NCBI RefSeq assembly: GCF_019550915.1
Contig: NZ_JAHWCI010000001.1
Span: 186,001-250,000 of the forward strand
Source of the DNA: Mumia sp. zg.B17
Lineage (GTDB): Bacteria; Actinomycetota; Actinomycetes; Propionibacteriales; Nocardioidaceae
Length of the DNA: 64,000 bases
Direction of reading: 5' to 3'
Shown: in pieces, positions 22,673-30,907 of the stretch
How the letters are laid out: each line of letters begins with the position of its first letter
Position numbering within the stretch: position 1 is the stretch's first letter
Notes under the pieces: generated by a model
Told to the model about the DNA's origin: nothing
Databases searched by the model: none
What the model saw: only the letters and a program-made list of their open reading frames with translations
Translations under genes and position numbers: made by a program

Positions 22673-24907
22673 TCACCCCTTGCTGCGGGTGTAGAGCGCC
22701 TCGCCCCAGCCCTTGGACGTCATCACGGCATCGCGGAAGACGAGACCTGCCTCGGCGAGCAGGTTGGTGACCTCGAGGAAGGTGCAACCTCCCTCGTAGA
22801 GGGGTTCTGGCGCGACCTCGGCGAGGACGGCGTCGACCTGGGTCAGGAGGTCCGGCGCGCCCTGGAGGACCTTGAACTCTGCTCCCTGGACGTCGAGCAG
22901 GATGACGTTGTAATCGGCGGCCTCGGGACGCTCGGAGACGATGTCGTCGAGCCGCTCGGTCACCAGCTCCACCTTCTCCTCGAAGGTGACGCTCGGGTAC
23001 TCGGTGGCGTGGCGTCCCGCCTCGAACATGCTCGAGGAAGCACCGCCGTTCGACGAGACGTGGAAGGTCACCGCATCGCCGGTAGTGTCGGACAGCAGCG
23101 CCTGCCGGATGACGTGAGGACGATGGGGATCGAGCCGCTGGCGCACGCGTTCGGCGAGGGCGGGGATCGCCTCGACGTAGAGCAGCGGGCCCGTCGTCCG
23201 TGCTTGGTATTCCGGATACTCCTGGCCGGAGTTGGCGCCGACATGGATGAGTCCCCGGATCGGGACGCCGAACCTGGCGCAGCCGTCGATGACGTTCAGC
23301 TCCGTCCCCGGCGAGGTCGTCACGGGAGCGGGCGGCATGGCCTCGGTGGGAGGCGCGGGTCGCGTTGCCAGAGGCCGGGTCGAGCCGGATGACGCTGAGC
23401 CCCTCCGTGCCTTCCGCCTGAGCCGACGCCTCACGCCACGCGCGATCCGGCGGGATGCGCGCGTGACACGGGTGGCCTGCGGCGTCGGGGCGGAGGGGAT
23501 CGCCGGGCCGTCTCCGACGACGGCGAACACCCGCAGGTCGGCGAGGTGCAGCGCGGTGTTGAGGGGGTTGATGATCCGGACGTAGCGCGCGGCGATGTCC
23601 GGGACCTCGAGCGATGCCTCCTGCCAGCTGCCACCGGGGAGCTTGCCGTCCTTGAAGAGGGGGAAGACCCGCTTTGTCCCCCGAGGCCCGGTGAGCTCGA
23701 CGAAGATGTGGCGTGCGCGGTCCTGACGCATGTCGCGGCGGTTGGTCAGCTCGATGCGGCGCACCGTCTTCGCAGTGCCGAGGTCCACGCGGATCGACTG
23801 TCCCGGACCGAAGCCGGTGTGGAAGAAGTAGTTGTCCCGTGGCTCAATGGTCCCGATCCGGCTGGTCCGGTCGTACGCCGAGCTCAGCGTGTAGGGCCGG
23901 CCTGCCGCGACCTCGACCAGCTCGCCAAGACTTCCGGGCTTGCGTCCTCCGAGCCTGCTGAGCGTCTGGAGGCTCCGCATGGTGAGAGCGAGGACCGACT
24001 TCAGCTCGTCCTCGGTGGCGGTCGTCGTGGACTCGTACTCCTCGTGGTAGCGCTGGGCGTCCTCGAGCATCTTGACGCGCGACTCGAGCGGCCGCTGGTA
24101 GTCGCACCAGGCGTCGGAGAGGAACATCGGCGGGACGCGCGGCACGTTCCGGCCCACGTCGAGCGGGTGCGGGAGCAGCGGGGTGCCGGCTCTCGGGGTG
24201 AACCGGTCGTTCCGGACCAGGGTGAGCTCGAGGACCTGGGGGATCCGGATGTCGGTCCCGGGTACCTCAAAGTCGCCGCAGCAGTTGTTGGGGTGGGCGT
24301 GCACCGTGGTGAAGCTCTTCGCGAGCTTCCTGAAGAACGGCGCGATGGCTCCGCTGAGGATCGGCTCGTCGAGCATCTTGCCGAGGTTGTGGACCTCGAG
24401 GACGATCATCCGGAACCGGGCGAGCGTCTCGTCGGAGGTGCCGAGGAGGTTGCGGTACTCGGCACCCTCGATGTCGATCTGCAGGAGCAGGTCGCCCTCC
24501 GAGCCGTGCTCGTCGACCCAGTCGTCCAGGCTGATGTTGTCGGTTCCGGGCACGACGTCCAGCCACTTCTTGGCGAACGTCTGCTTGCCCTCGCGCAGCG
24601 GGGTCACGAACTCGTCGACGTCGCACGAGAAGTCGACCATGTGGGCTGCGATGCCGTAGTTGTCGGTCAGGTAGTCCTCGAAGTACTTGATCCGGTTCAC
24701 GCCCGGCGAGAAGCAGGCGGCGATCCCGTCGAGATCGTCCGGCACGAGATAGGCGCCGTCGATCTCGCCGCCGACTCGGATCAGCGGTGTCGCCGACGCC
24801 TTCGGCTTGAGGATCTCGAAGACCTCGAGGATCTCGCTGGTGGATGCGGGCCGTGGGGCGAGCTTCCTGTCGAGCTCGACGCCGAAGAAGCTTGCAGTCG
24901 TGACCAT
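22673..24907 (-). CDS. FkbM-like methyltransferase - discoidin-like domain - FkbM methyltransferase
   Basis: 744 aa in three parts. Residues ~40-260 look like a divergent FkbM-type domain (LLLQIDIEGAEYRNLLG near 140, then VLEVHNLG). Residues ~335-470 read like an F5/8 type C (discoidin) carbohydrate-binding fold (IRVDLGTAKTVRRIELTNRR, ARYVRIINPLNTALHLADL). A basic Arg/Ala/Pro linker follows. About 535-744 form a classic FkbM methyltransferase (LIHVGANSGQEYPEYQ, LLYVEAIPALAERV, ILLDVQGAEFKVLQGAPDLL). It probably O-methylates a surface sugar and may hold the glycan through the middle domain. AAGGG lies before the ATG. It converges on fcl. Confidence 0.8.
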   Translation of the reverse strand: MVTTASFFGVELDRKLAPRPASTSEILEVFEILKPKASATPLIRVGGEIDGAYLVPDDLDGIAACFSPGVNRIKYFEDYLTDNYGIAAHMVDFSCDVDEFVTPLREGKQTFAKKWLDVVPGTDNISLDDWVDEHGSEGDLLLQIDIEGAEYRNLLGTSDETLARFRMIVLEVHNLGKMLDEPILSGAIAPFFRKLAKSFTTVHAHPNNCCGDFEVPGTDIRIPQVLELTLVRNDRFTPRAGTPLLPHPLDVGRNVPRVPPMFLSDAWCDYQRPLESRVKMLEDAQRYHEEYESTTTATEDELKSVLALTMRSLQTLSRLGGRKPGSLGELVEVAAGRPYTLSSAYDRTSRIGTIEPRDNYFFHTGFGPGQSIRVDLGTAKTVRRIELTNRRDMRQDRARHIFVELTGPRGTKRVFPLFKDGKLPGGSWQEASLEVPDIAARYVRIINPLNTALHLADLRVFAVVGDGPAIPSAPTPQATRVTRASRRIARGVRRRLRRKARRGSASSGSTRPLATRPAPPTEAMPPAPVTTSPGTELNVIDGCARFGVPIRGLIHVGANSGQEYPEYQARTTGPLLYVEAIPALAERVRQRLDPHRPHVIRQALLSDTTGDAVTFHVSSNGGASSSMFEAGRHATEYPSVTFEEKVELVTERLDDIVSERPEAADYNVILLDVQGAEFKVLQGAPDLLTQVDAVLAEVAPEPLYEGGCTFLEVTNLLAEAGLVFRDAVMTSKGWGEALYTRSKG

Positions 24908-25064
24908 CAGTGTCCCTTCCGAGGTCTGCTGACCCTAACCAATGGCCGACATTCGCCGCAAGGATTCCGGCGCCGAATCCTCAGGTGTGGTGAACGCCAG
25001 GAGGTCGACGGTGATCAGTGAGCAGGGACGCTCGTCCCGCCTGCCCGGATGATGTCGCGCGCGG

Positions 25065-25157
25065 TCAGTGAGCCGCCTCGTACGCGGCGCGCACGTCCTC
25101 CGAGACGCGACCACGCTCGGACACCTCGTCGCCGTTCTCGCGGGCCTACTCGCGCAC
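25065..25157 (-). pseudogene. Inverted C-terminal relic of lsr2
   Basis: Read on the minus strand, this stretch gives VRE, a TAG stop, then ARENGDEVSERGRVSEDV and RAAYEAAH followed by TGA. That is the DNA-binding end of Lsr2. The intact copy at 27656 has IREWARENGYEVSERGRV and ends AAFEAAH. The stop replaces the conserved Trp codon (TGG to TAG). Upstream residues and the dimerisation domain are absent. It abuts the panD relic directly, in opposite orientation to both panD and the living lsr2. Confidence 0.85.
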
Positions 25158-25281
25158 GTCCGACGACACCGGCAACCGCATCGTCGGCATCGGGTCCGAA
25201 CCCGCAGAGCCGGTGCCCGGCAGCGGCACGGTGCGCGGCGATGTCCTCGCCGACGCAAATGCCGGGCGCGCTGCGCCATGA
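25158..25281 (+). pseudogene. C-terminal relic of panD
   Basis: The frame DTGNRIVGIGSEPAEPVP then GSGTVRGDV matches the end of PanD ([26 protein letters not shown]), with different synonymous codons. About 100 upstream codons, including the Gly-Ser cleavage site, are gone. It ends at TGA 25279-25281, 7 bp before the intact coaX start, which is where panD is expected to sit. It is therefore the right-hand counterpart of the decayed coaX at 17700. Confidence 0.87.
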
Positions 25282-25288
25282 TGAGCAC

Positions 25289-26059
25289 GTGAGTCTCCTC
25301 TGCCTGGACGTCCGCAACAACCACACGGTCGTCGGCGCGTTCGACGGCGACCGTCTGGTGGGGAGCTGGCGGGTCGCCTCCCTCGACACGCGGACCGCGG
25401 ACGAGTGGCAGCTCCTGCTCCGCGGGCTGCTCGAGCAGTGCGACGCCGGCCCTGTGGAGGCCGTGGCGCTGTCCTGCACGGTCCCGGCGGTGCTGCACGA
25501 GATGCGCCTGCTGCTGGAGCGGCACTACGACGACTGCGTGGTGTCCATCGTGGAGCCCGGGACGCGCACCGGGGTGGCGATCCTGATGGACAACCCCCGC
25601 GAGGTCGGAGCCGACAGGATCGTCAACGCCGCGGCCGTGGGAGTGTTGTATGCCGGTCGGCCGTGCGTCGTCGTCGACGTCGGGACCGCCACCACCTTCG
25701 ACGTGGTCGACGCTCAGGGACGCTACGTCGGCGGCGCGATCTCGGCTGGCATCGAGATCTCGCTCGAGGCGCTGGCCCGCCGCGGCGCACAGCTGCGGTC
25801 GGTCGAGCTGGTGCGCCCGCGCGGCGTGATCGCGAAGAACACCGTCGAGGCGATCCAGTCGGGGATGGTGTTCGGGTTTGCCGGTCTCGTCGACGGCATC
25901 GTGACGCGGATGATCCGCGCGCTCGGCGGCGACGACGTTGCCGTGGTGGCCACCGGGAGGAACGCCGACGTGGTTCTCGGCGAGTGCACCACGGTCACCG
26001 CGCACGAACCCGACCTGACCCTGATCGGGCTGCGGATCGTCGCGTCCCGGAACGCCTGA
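25289..26059 (+). CDS. coaX: Type III pantothenate kinase
   Basis: 256 aa. It phosphorylates pantothenate, the first step of CoA synthesis. Features are the N-terminal phosphate-loop region CLDVRNNHTVVGAFDGD, the GADRIVNAAA motif with its catalytic Asp, VVDVGTATTFDVV and GGAISAGIEISLEAL. The usual Thr in DVxNT is Asn here (Asn11), the one notable deviation. GTG 25289 fits the family N-terminus. Its normal operon partner panD is 7.6 kb away, with only a panD relic directly upstream. Which promoter drives it is unclear. Confidence 0.93.
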   Translation: MSLLCLDVRNNHTVVGAFDGDRLVGSWRVASLDTRTADEWQLLLRGLLEQCDAGPVEAVALSCTVPAVLHEMRLLLERHYDDCVVSIVEPGTRTGVAILMDNPREVGADRIVNAAAVGVLYAGRPCVVVDVGTATTFDVVDAQGRYVGGAISAGIEISLEALARRGAQLRSVELVRPRGVIAKNTVEAIQSGMVFGFAGLVDGIVTRMIRALGGDDVAVVATGRNADVVLGECTTVTAHEPDLTLIGLRIVASRNA

Positions 26060-26081
26060 TCCTGCCGGCTCGGGCCCCCAC

Positions 26082-26087
26082 TACCCT
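26082..26087 (+). promoter_or_regulatory. -10 hexamer TACCCT, leaderless lysS promoter
   Basis: TACCCT followed by 7 nt and the lysS ATG. lysS can thus be transcribed independently of coaX, which ends 35 bp upstream. Confidence 0.6.
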
Positions 26088-26094
26088 GGGGCGT

Positions 26095-27600
26095 ATGACC
26101 GACGCCGCCCCCACCGTGCCCGCAGACGACCTCCCGGAGCAGATGCGGGTCCGGCGCGAGAAGCGTCAGCGAATGCTCGACGCGGGCGTACCGCCGTACC
26201 CGCTGAACGTGCCCTACACGCACTCGATCCGGGAGATCGTGGCTGCCCACGACGCCGAGGCACTGGGCGCCGACGCGCACACGGGCGAGCGCGTCGCCAC
26301 CGCCGGTCGGGTGATCTTCCTGCGCAACACAGGCAAGCTCTGCTTCGTCCGTCTGCGCGAGGGGGACGGCTCTGAGATCCAGGGCATGATATCGCTCGCC
26401 GACGTCGGCGCGGAGTCGCTGGCGGACTTCAAAGCGCTCGTCGACATCGGCGACCACCTCGCCGTCGAGGGTGAGGTCGTCACCAGCCGGCGCGGCGAGC
26501 TGTCGGTCCAGGTGAGCGTCTGGCAGATCGCCGCGAAGGCGCTGCGCCCGCTGCCCAACGAGCACAACCCGCTCTCGGAGGAGCTGCGCGCGACCCAGCG
26601 CTACGTCGACCTCGTGGTTCGTCCGCAAGCGCGCGAGGTCGTCCGCGCGAAGGCGGCGATCCTGCGGTCGCTGCGGCGCACTCTGGACGAGAAGGGATTC
26701 GTCGAGGTCGACACCCCGGTGCTGCAGTTCACCAACGGCGGTGCCGCCGCTCGTCCTTTTGCCACCCACATGAATGCGTTCGACCAGGAGATGCTTCTAC
26801 GCATCGCTCTGGAGCTGCACCTGAAGCGCGCTCTGGTTGGCGGTGTGGACCGCGTTTACGAGATCGCGAAGACTTTCCGCAACGAGGGCGTGGACAACAC
26901 CCACAACGTGGAGTTCCTGATGCTCGAGGCATATCAGGCCTACGGCGACTACCACACGATGGCCGACCTTCTCCGCGACCTCGTCCGCGACGCCGCCCGG
27001 GCGCTCGGGCGGACGGTGGTGCCCGGCCGTGACGGCAGCGACATCGATCTCGAGGCGGACTGGCGCTGGGCCAGCATCCACGAGCTGGTCGCCGAGGCCG
27101 TCGGCGCCGACGTCACGCACGACACCGACGCCGATACGCTGCGGGCGCTCGCGGCCACGCACGAGGTGGCGCTGCGCGACGGCTGGGGCGCCGGCGAGAT
27201 CGTGCTCGAGCTCTTCGAGAAGCTCGTCGAGCACACGTTGATCCAGCCCACCTTCGTCGCCGACTATCCGCAGTCGGTACGGCCGCTGGCCAAGCCCCAC
27301 CGCAGCAAGCCGGGGCTCGCCGAGGCGTTCGACCTGATCATCAACGGCGTCGAGCTCGCCCCTGCGTACTCCGAGCTCAACGACCCGGTGCTCCAGCGCA
27401 AGCTGCTCACCGAGCAGGCCGCCCTGGCAGCGGCCGGGGATCCCGAGGCGATGGACGTCGACGAGGACTTCCTGCGGGCGCTGGAGTTCGGGATGCCGCC
27501 GGCCGGCGGGATGGGTCTGGGCGTCGACCGGCTGGTGATGCTTCTGATGGGCGTCGGAATTCGCGAGGCAATTCTGTTTCCCGCTGCACGCGAAGGCTGA
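26095..27600 (+). CDS. lysS: Lysyl-tRNA synthetase (class II)
   Basis: 501 aa. It charges tRNA-Lys. The N-terminal OB fold (about residues 65-170) includes VATAGRVIFLRNTGKLCFV. Class II motifs follow: motif 2 around FRNEGVDNTHNVEFLMLEAY and motif 3 GLGVDRLVMLLMG at the C-terminus. KPHRSKPGLAEAFDLIING and ELAPAYSELNDP are LysRS-typical. It lacks the MprF-like membrane extension of the LysX type. Confidence 0.97.
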   Translation: MTDAAPTVPADDLPEQMRVRREKRQRMLDAGVPPYPLNVPYTHSIREIVAAHDAEALGADAHTGERVATAGRVIFLRNTGKLCFVRLREGDGSEIQGMISLADVGAESLADFKALVDIGDHLAVEGEVVTSRRGELSVQVSVWQIAAKALRPLPNEHNPLSEELRATQRYVDLVVRPQAREVVRAKAAILRSLRRTLDEKGFVEVDTPVLQFTNGGAAARPFATHMNAFDQEMLLRIALELHLKRALVGGVDRVYEIAKTFRNEGVDNTHNVEFLMLEAYQAYGDYHTMADLLRDLVRDAARALGRTVVPGRDGSDIDLEADWRWASIHELVAEAVGADVTHDTDADTLRALAATHEVALRDGWGAGEIVLELFEKLVEHTLIQPTFVADYPQSVRPLAKPHRSKPGLAEAFDLIINGVELAPAYSELNDPVLQRKLLTEQAALAAAGDPEAMDVDEDFLRALEFGMPPAGGMGLGVDRLVMLLMGVGIREAILFPAAREG

Positions 27601-27643
27601 GTCCCGCGGGCAATAGGAATTGTGACCCATTCGGTGGAGCGCG

Positions 27644-27649
27644 TATGTT
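27644..27649 (+). promoter_or_regulatory. -10 hexamer TATGTT, leaderless lsr2 promoter
   Basis: TATGTT lies 6 nt before the lsr2 ATG. The 45 bases before the gene are clearly poorer in GC than the flanks (GCAATAGGAATTGTG). This would suit a strong promoter and possibly Lsr2 autobinding. Confidence 0.55.
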
Positions 27650-27655
27650 GCCACC

Positions 27656-27994
27656 ATGGCACAGAAGATTCAAGTGATACTCATCGACGACATCGACGGC
27701 GGAGATGCCGACGAGACGGTTTCCTTCGGTCTCGACGGAGTGATGTACGAAATCGATCTCTCCGCCAAGAATGCACAGAAGCTGCGGGACGCTTTTGCTC
27801 CGTATGTCGCGGAGGCGCGCAAGTCCCGCGGGCGCGGTCGGTCGTCAGCGGGCGGCTCGCGCCGTCGCGCGACCAGCGCGGGCGGTTCCTCGGCGTCGCA
27901 GATCCGTGAGTGGGCGCGCGAGAACGGCTACGAGGTCTCGGAGCGGGGACGCGTCAGTGGAGAGGTCCGCGCAGCATTCGAGGCTGCGCACTGA
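27656..27994 (+). CDS. lsr2: Lsr2 nucleoid-associated protein (xenogeneic silencer family)
   Basis: 112 aa. Lsr2 bridges AT-rich DNA and silences acquired genes in actinobacteria. The N-terminal dimerisation half is QKIQVILIDDIDGGDADETV to EIDLSAKNAQKLRDAF. A basic Gly/Ser/Arg linker follows. The C-terminal DNA-binding helices carry IREWARENGYEVSERGRV, where RGR is the minor-groove hook. It sits in the expected place after lysS, but clpC, the usual next gene, is 11 kb away behind a polysaccharide island. An inverted relic of a second lsr2 lies at 25065-25157. Confidence 0.96.
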   Translation: MAQKIQVILIDDIDGGDADETVSFGLDGVMYEIDLSAKNAQKLRDAFAPYVAEARKSRGRGRSSAGGSRRRATSAGGSSASQIREWARENGYEVSERGRVSGEVRAAFEAAH

Positions 27995-28032
27995 CCACGG
28001 TGTGATGCCCCCCCTGGGGCAGGGGACCGTGG
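27995..28032. terminator. Bidirectional hairpin between convergent lsr2 and ugd
   Basis: CCACGGT (27995-28001) pairs with ACCGTGG (28026-28032), and an inner GCCCC/GGGGC stem lies between them. No U-run follows. The position directly after the lsr2 stop suits a terminator for both genes. Confidence 0.5.
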
Positions 28033-28047
28033 CCATGCCCAGCTGGA

Positions 28048-29355
28048 TCAGGGTCGCCCTAGCGCTTCATATGTCCATCCAGCAGCACGCCAGACGTGCG
28101 GATCCAGGGCGTTACGCCCATCGAAGACGCGCGGATGCCGGACCTGTGCAGCGAGCCGGACCGGATCCAGCGCGACGTACTCACGCCATTCGGTGAGCAG
28201 CATGACGAGGTCAGCGTCCTGGACCGCCGAGTCGACAGTTGTCACGATCTGAAGATCGGGCTGGGTAGCTCGTGCCGTCGCAACCGCAGCAGGGTCGGTC
28301 ACGCGCACCCGGGCGCCGCGCGCTTGCAGGCGTACGGCCACGTCGAGTGCCGGTGAGTCGCGGACGTCATCACTGTCAGGCTTGAACGCGGCGCCGAGGA
28401 CGGCGATCCGTGCGCCGTCAAGATTGCCCCCGAGAAGGGCAGCAGCCGACGAGACGGCACGGTCACGGCGACGCATGTTGATGGCGTCGACGTCTCGCAG
28501 GAAGCCGACGGAGTCGGTGGCACCCAGCTCCTCGGCGCGAGCACGAAACGCCCGAATGTCCTTCGGGAGGCAGCCACCCCCGAAACCGAGTCCCGCGTTC
28601 AGGAAACGGCGCCCGATCCGGGCATCATGACCGATAGCGTCGGCGAGGGCAGTGACATCGGCCCCAGCCACGTCGCAGACGTCCGCCATAGCATTGATGA
28701 AGGAGATTTTCGTGGCGAGGAATGCGTTCGCGGCGACCTTCACCAACTCGGCGGTGGCCAGATCGGTGACGAGCCGGGGAACTCCGGCGTCGAGGGCGGG
28801 CGCGTAGACCTCATCGATCGTGGCGACTGCGGATGGCGACTGTCCGTCGACGCCGTACACGATCCGGTCAGGCTTAAGGGTGTCGGCTACGGCGAATCCT
28901 TCACGCAGGAACTCGGGGTTCCAGACGAGGCTAGCCGTCGGCTCGACAGTGGCGAGGTGGGAGGCGAGTCGCTGAGCGGTACCCACCGGGACCGTCGACT
29001 TGCCAACGATGGTGTCGCCCGGCTTGACGACCTCCAGGAGGCTGGCGAAGGCTGCCTGAACGTGGGAGAGGTCAGCGGCCAGCTCACCCGTCCGCTGTGG
29101 CGTGCCGACGCAGATGAAATGAACCGTGGCATCGGCCGCCTCTGCCGGTTTCGTCGTGAAGGTGAGGCGACCCGATGCAAGGGCATCTGACAACAGCTTG
29201 GGGAAACTCGGTTCGTGGAAGGGCGGCTCGCCGGCGGCGAGCTGCGCCACCTTTGGCTCGTCAACATCGATCGCGACGACATCGTGGCCGATGGACGCCA
29301 TGCACGCGGCATGGACAGCGCCGAGGTAGCCGCAGCCGATTACAGAGATCTTCAC
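28048..29355 (-). CDS. ugd: UDP-glucose/GDP-mannose 6-dehydrogenase family protein (probable UDP-glucose 6-dehydrogenase)
   Basis: 435 aa. It oxidises UDP-glucose to UDP-glucuronate for polysaccharide synthesis. Motifs are ISVIGCGYLGAVHAACMA (NAD-binding), FICVGTP, GKSTVPVGTAQRL, NPEFLREGFA, ELVKVAANAFLATKISFINA and GLGFGGGCLPKDI with the catalytic Cys. The GTG start at 29355 has a minus-strand TACCCT 6 nt upstream, so it is leaderless. The GDP-mannose specificity of relatives cannot be ruled out from sequence alone, but LGFGGGCLPKD and length favour Ugd. Confidence 0.9.
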   Translation of the reverse strand: MKISVIGCGYLGAVHAACMASIGHDVVAIDVDEPKVAQLAAGEPPFHEPSFPKLLSDALASGRLTFTTKPAEAADATVHFICVGTPQRTGELAADLSHVQAAFASLLEVVKPGDTIVGKSTVPVGTAQRLASHLATVEPTASLVWNPEFLREGFAVADTLKPDRIVYGVDGQSPSAVATIDEVYAPALDAGVPRLVTDLATAELVKVAANAFLATKISFINAMADVCDVAGADVTALADAIGHDARIGRRFLNAGLGFGGGCLPKDIRAFRARAEELGATDSVGFLRDVDAINMRRRDRAVSSAAALLGGNLDGARIAVLGAAFKPDSDDVRDSPALDVAVRLQARGARVRVTDPAAVATARATQPDLQIVTTVDSAVQDADLVMLLTEWREYVALDPVRLAAQVRHPRVFDGRNALDPHVWRAAGWTYEALGRP

Positions 29356-29361
29356 GCCGGA

Positions 29362-29367
29362 AGGGTA
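29362..29367 (-). promoter_or_regulatory. -10 hexamer TACCCT, leaderless ugd promoter
   Basis: Minus-strand TACCCT, 6 nt, then the GTG start of ugd at 29355. Confidence 0.6.
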
Positions 29368-29477
29368 GCAACCACAGATCGCGCCCGGGCGGGACCCAGG
29401 CGAGCGTGCGCGCCGTATCATGCACTGGGCGGCCGCCACGGCCGCTCGAGGACCCGACGCGGTTGATGGAGGTCAAC

Positions 29478-30674
29478 GTGAAGCTCGTGATGACCCTGAT
29501 GGTGAGGGACGAGGCTGACATCGTGGCAGCGATGGTCGAGCACCATCTCGCGCAGGGTGTGGACCTGATCATCGCCACGGATAACGCCTCGGTTGACGGA
29601 ACCAGGGAGATCCTGTCGGAGTACGCGGCACACGGCGTGGTCGAGCTGCACGACGACCCGCGCCATGCCAAGCAGCAGTCTGAGGTCGTCACAGCGATGG
29701 CGCGGCGTGCTTATGAGGTTCACGATGCAACGTGGGTCCTTAATGCGGACGCCGACGAGTTCTGGCTGCCCGTCGATCGAAGCCTCTCGCTGCGTGACGC
29801 GTTCGAGCGCATCCCACCAAGCCTCGGGGCCTTCGCTGTTCCTGTGACGAACCTGACGGGGACTCCGGCCCGTCGCGGACCAGGGCTACGCCGATTGGTG
29901 TGGAGAGATGAGCGCGACGCTGCCGACCTCATGGATCTTGCAGGGCTCCACGCGCAGCCGACGCCGAACGCCGTGCACGTCGGCTCGTCGGACGTCACGG
30001 TCGCCCAAGGCAATCACTTCGTCAGTATTCCGAGCAACGGCGCGCCTGATGAGGCATTCCGGCTCGAGGTGCTGCATCTTCCGTGGAGGTCGCTCGATCA
30101 GCACCGGGCAAAGGTTGAGATGTCGGGCCGTGCCTATGAGGCTAGCCCGACGCTGCGGCCGAGCCCGAACCACCACGGAATGCGGGACTACCGGCGTCTG
30201 CAGGCGGGGTTTGTCGAGGAGTTCTATCTCTATCGACACCCCGTCGATCCGCAGGGGGACCCAGCCTTCTCCCGCGACACTTCGCTCCTCGAGGCGCTGA
30301 GCGGAGTGCTCGCCGACGGAAGGGCTATAGTGCCCTCCCGCCTAGAGCAGGCGCTCGACGACGTCTCGGATGAGGAGTTCGGACCAGACGAAGTCAAGGC
30401 GAGCGCACAGGTGGCGCGGATCATCATCCCTCTGGAACGGGTTCACCTTGCTGTCAGCGAGCGTGCGCGCGACGACCTCCGCGCGTCGGAGGCACGGGCG
30501 AAGAAGGCGGCTGCGGCAGCGGCTCAGCGCGAGAAGGAGCTGAAGAAGCGGCTGAGGGCGACGAAGCAGAATCTTGCGCAGGCCCGCAGTGAGCTGGCTG
30601 CTGTCCGAGAGAGCAGGAGCTACCGCGTCGCGCGTGCTGTCGCGCGGCCGTTGCAACGCCTACGTCGTCGCTAG
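29478..30674 (+). CDS. Glycosyltransferase family 2-like protein with C-terminal coiled coil
   Basis: 398 aa. The N-terminus LVMTLMVRDEADIVAAMVEH and IIATDNASVDGTREIL, then VLNADADEFWLP (DxD metal site), mark the Glyco_tranf_2_4 type seen in surface polysaccharide loci. Residues ~320-398 are Ala/Lys/Arg/Glu-rich and predict a coiled coil, ending in SYRVARAVARPLQRLRRR, a tail frequent in such transferases. GTG 29478 follows GGAGG by 5 nt; ATG 29466 lies in the same frame. It converges on the gene at 30908 across 233 bp in which I see nothing recognisable. Confidence 0.82.
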   Translation: MKLVMTLMVRDEADIVAAMVEHHLAQGVDLIIATDNASVDGTREILSEYAAHGVVELHDDPRHAKQQSEVVTAMARRAYEVHDATWVLNADADEFWLPVDRSLSLRDAFERIPPSLGAFAVPVTNLTGTPARRGPGLRRLVWRDERDAADLMDLAGLHAQPTPNAVHVGSSDVTVAQGNHFVSIPSNGAPDEAFRLEVLHLPWRSLDQHRAKVEMSGRAYEASPTLRPSPNHHGMRDYRRLQAGFVEEFYLYRHPVDPQGDPAFSRDTSLLEALSGVLADGRAIVPSRLEQALDDVSDEEFGPDEVKASAQVARIIIPLERVHLAVSERARDDLRASEARAKKAAAAAAQREKELKKRLRATKQNLAQARSELAAVRESRSYRVARAVARPLQRLRRR

Positions 30675-30907
30675 GTCCGCCGCGCGCAAGACGAGACGTT
30701 GGCACCGCGGCTCCGTTCGCGCATAGTCTTCCGAGATCGACAGGGAGACTGCGCAGTGACGTGGCCGCGAGGAGTACTTCCTCCCGACCGCCGGGAATGA
30801 GTTCTTCCTCAAGCTCAGCCCTGCGTCGACCAGCCCGTTGGCTCCACGTGAGCGATCGTTCCGTCGCGCTGACGCCGAGCGGGCGGCGCCCGGAGTGCCT
30901 CGATTCG

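Noticed and set aside
25016-25073. Direct repeat TCAGTGAGC at 25016 and 25065, considered as an att site
   Set aside because: 9 bp only. The second copy is the end of the lsr2 relic; nothing comparable is present at the left boundary near 18014-18043 and no integrase gene is near.
30675-30907. 233-bp gap between convergent glycosyltransferase genes, with a plus-strand run reading REEYFLPTAGNEFFLKL
   Set aside because: No start, ribosome site or family match. Too short and frame-broken to call a relic.
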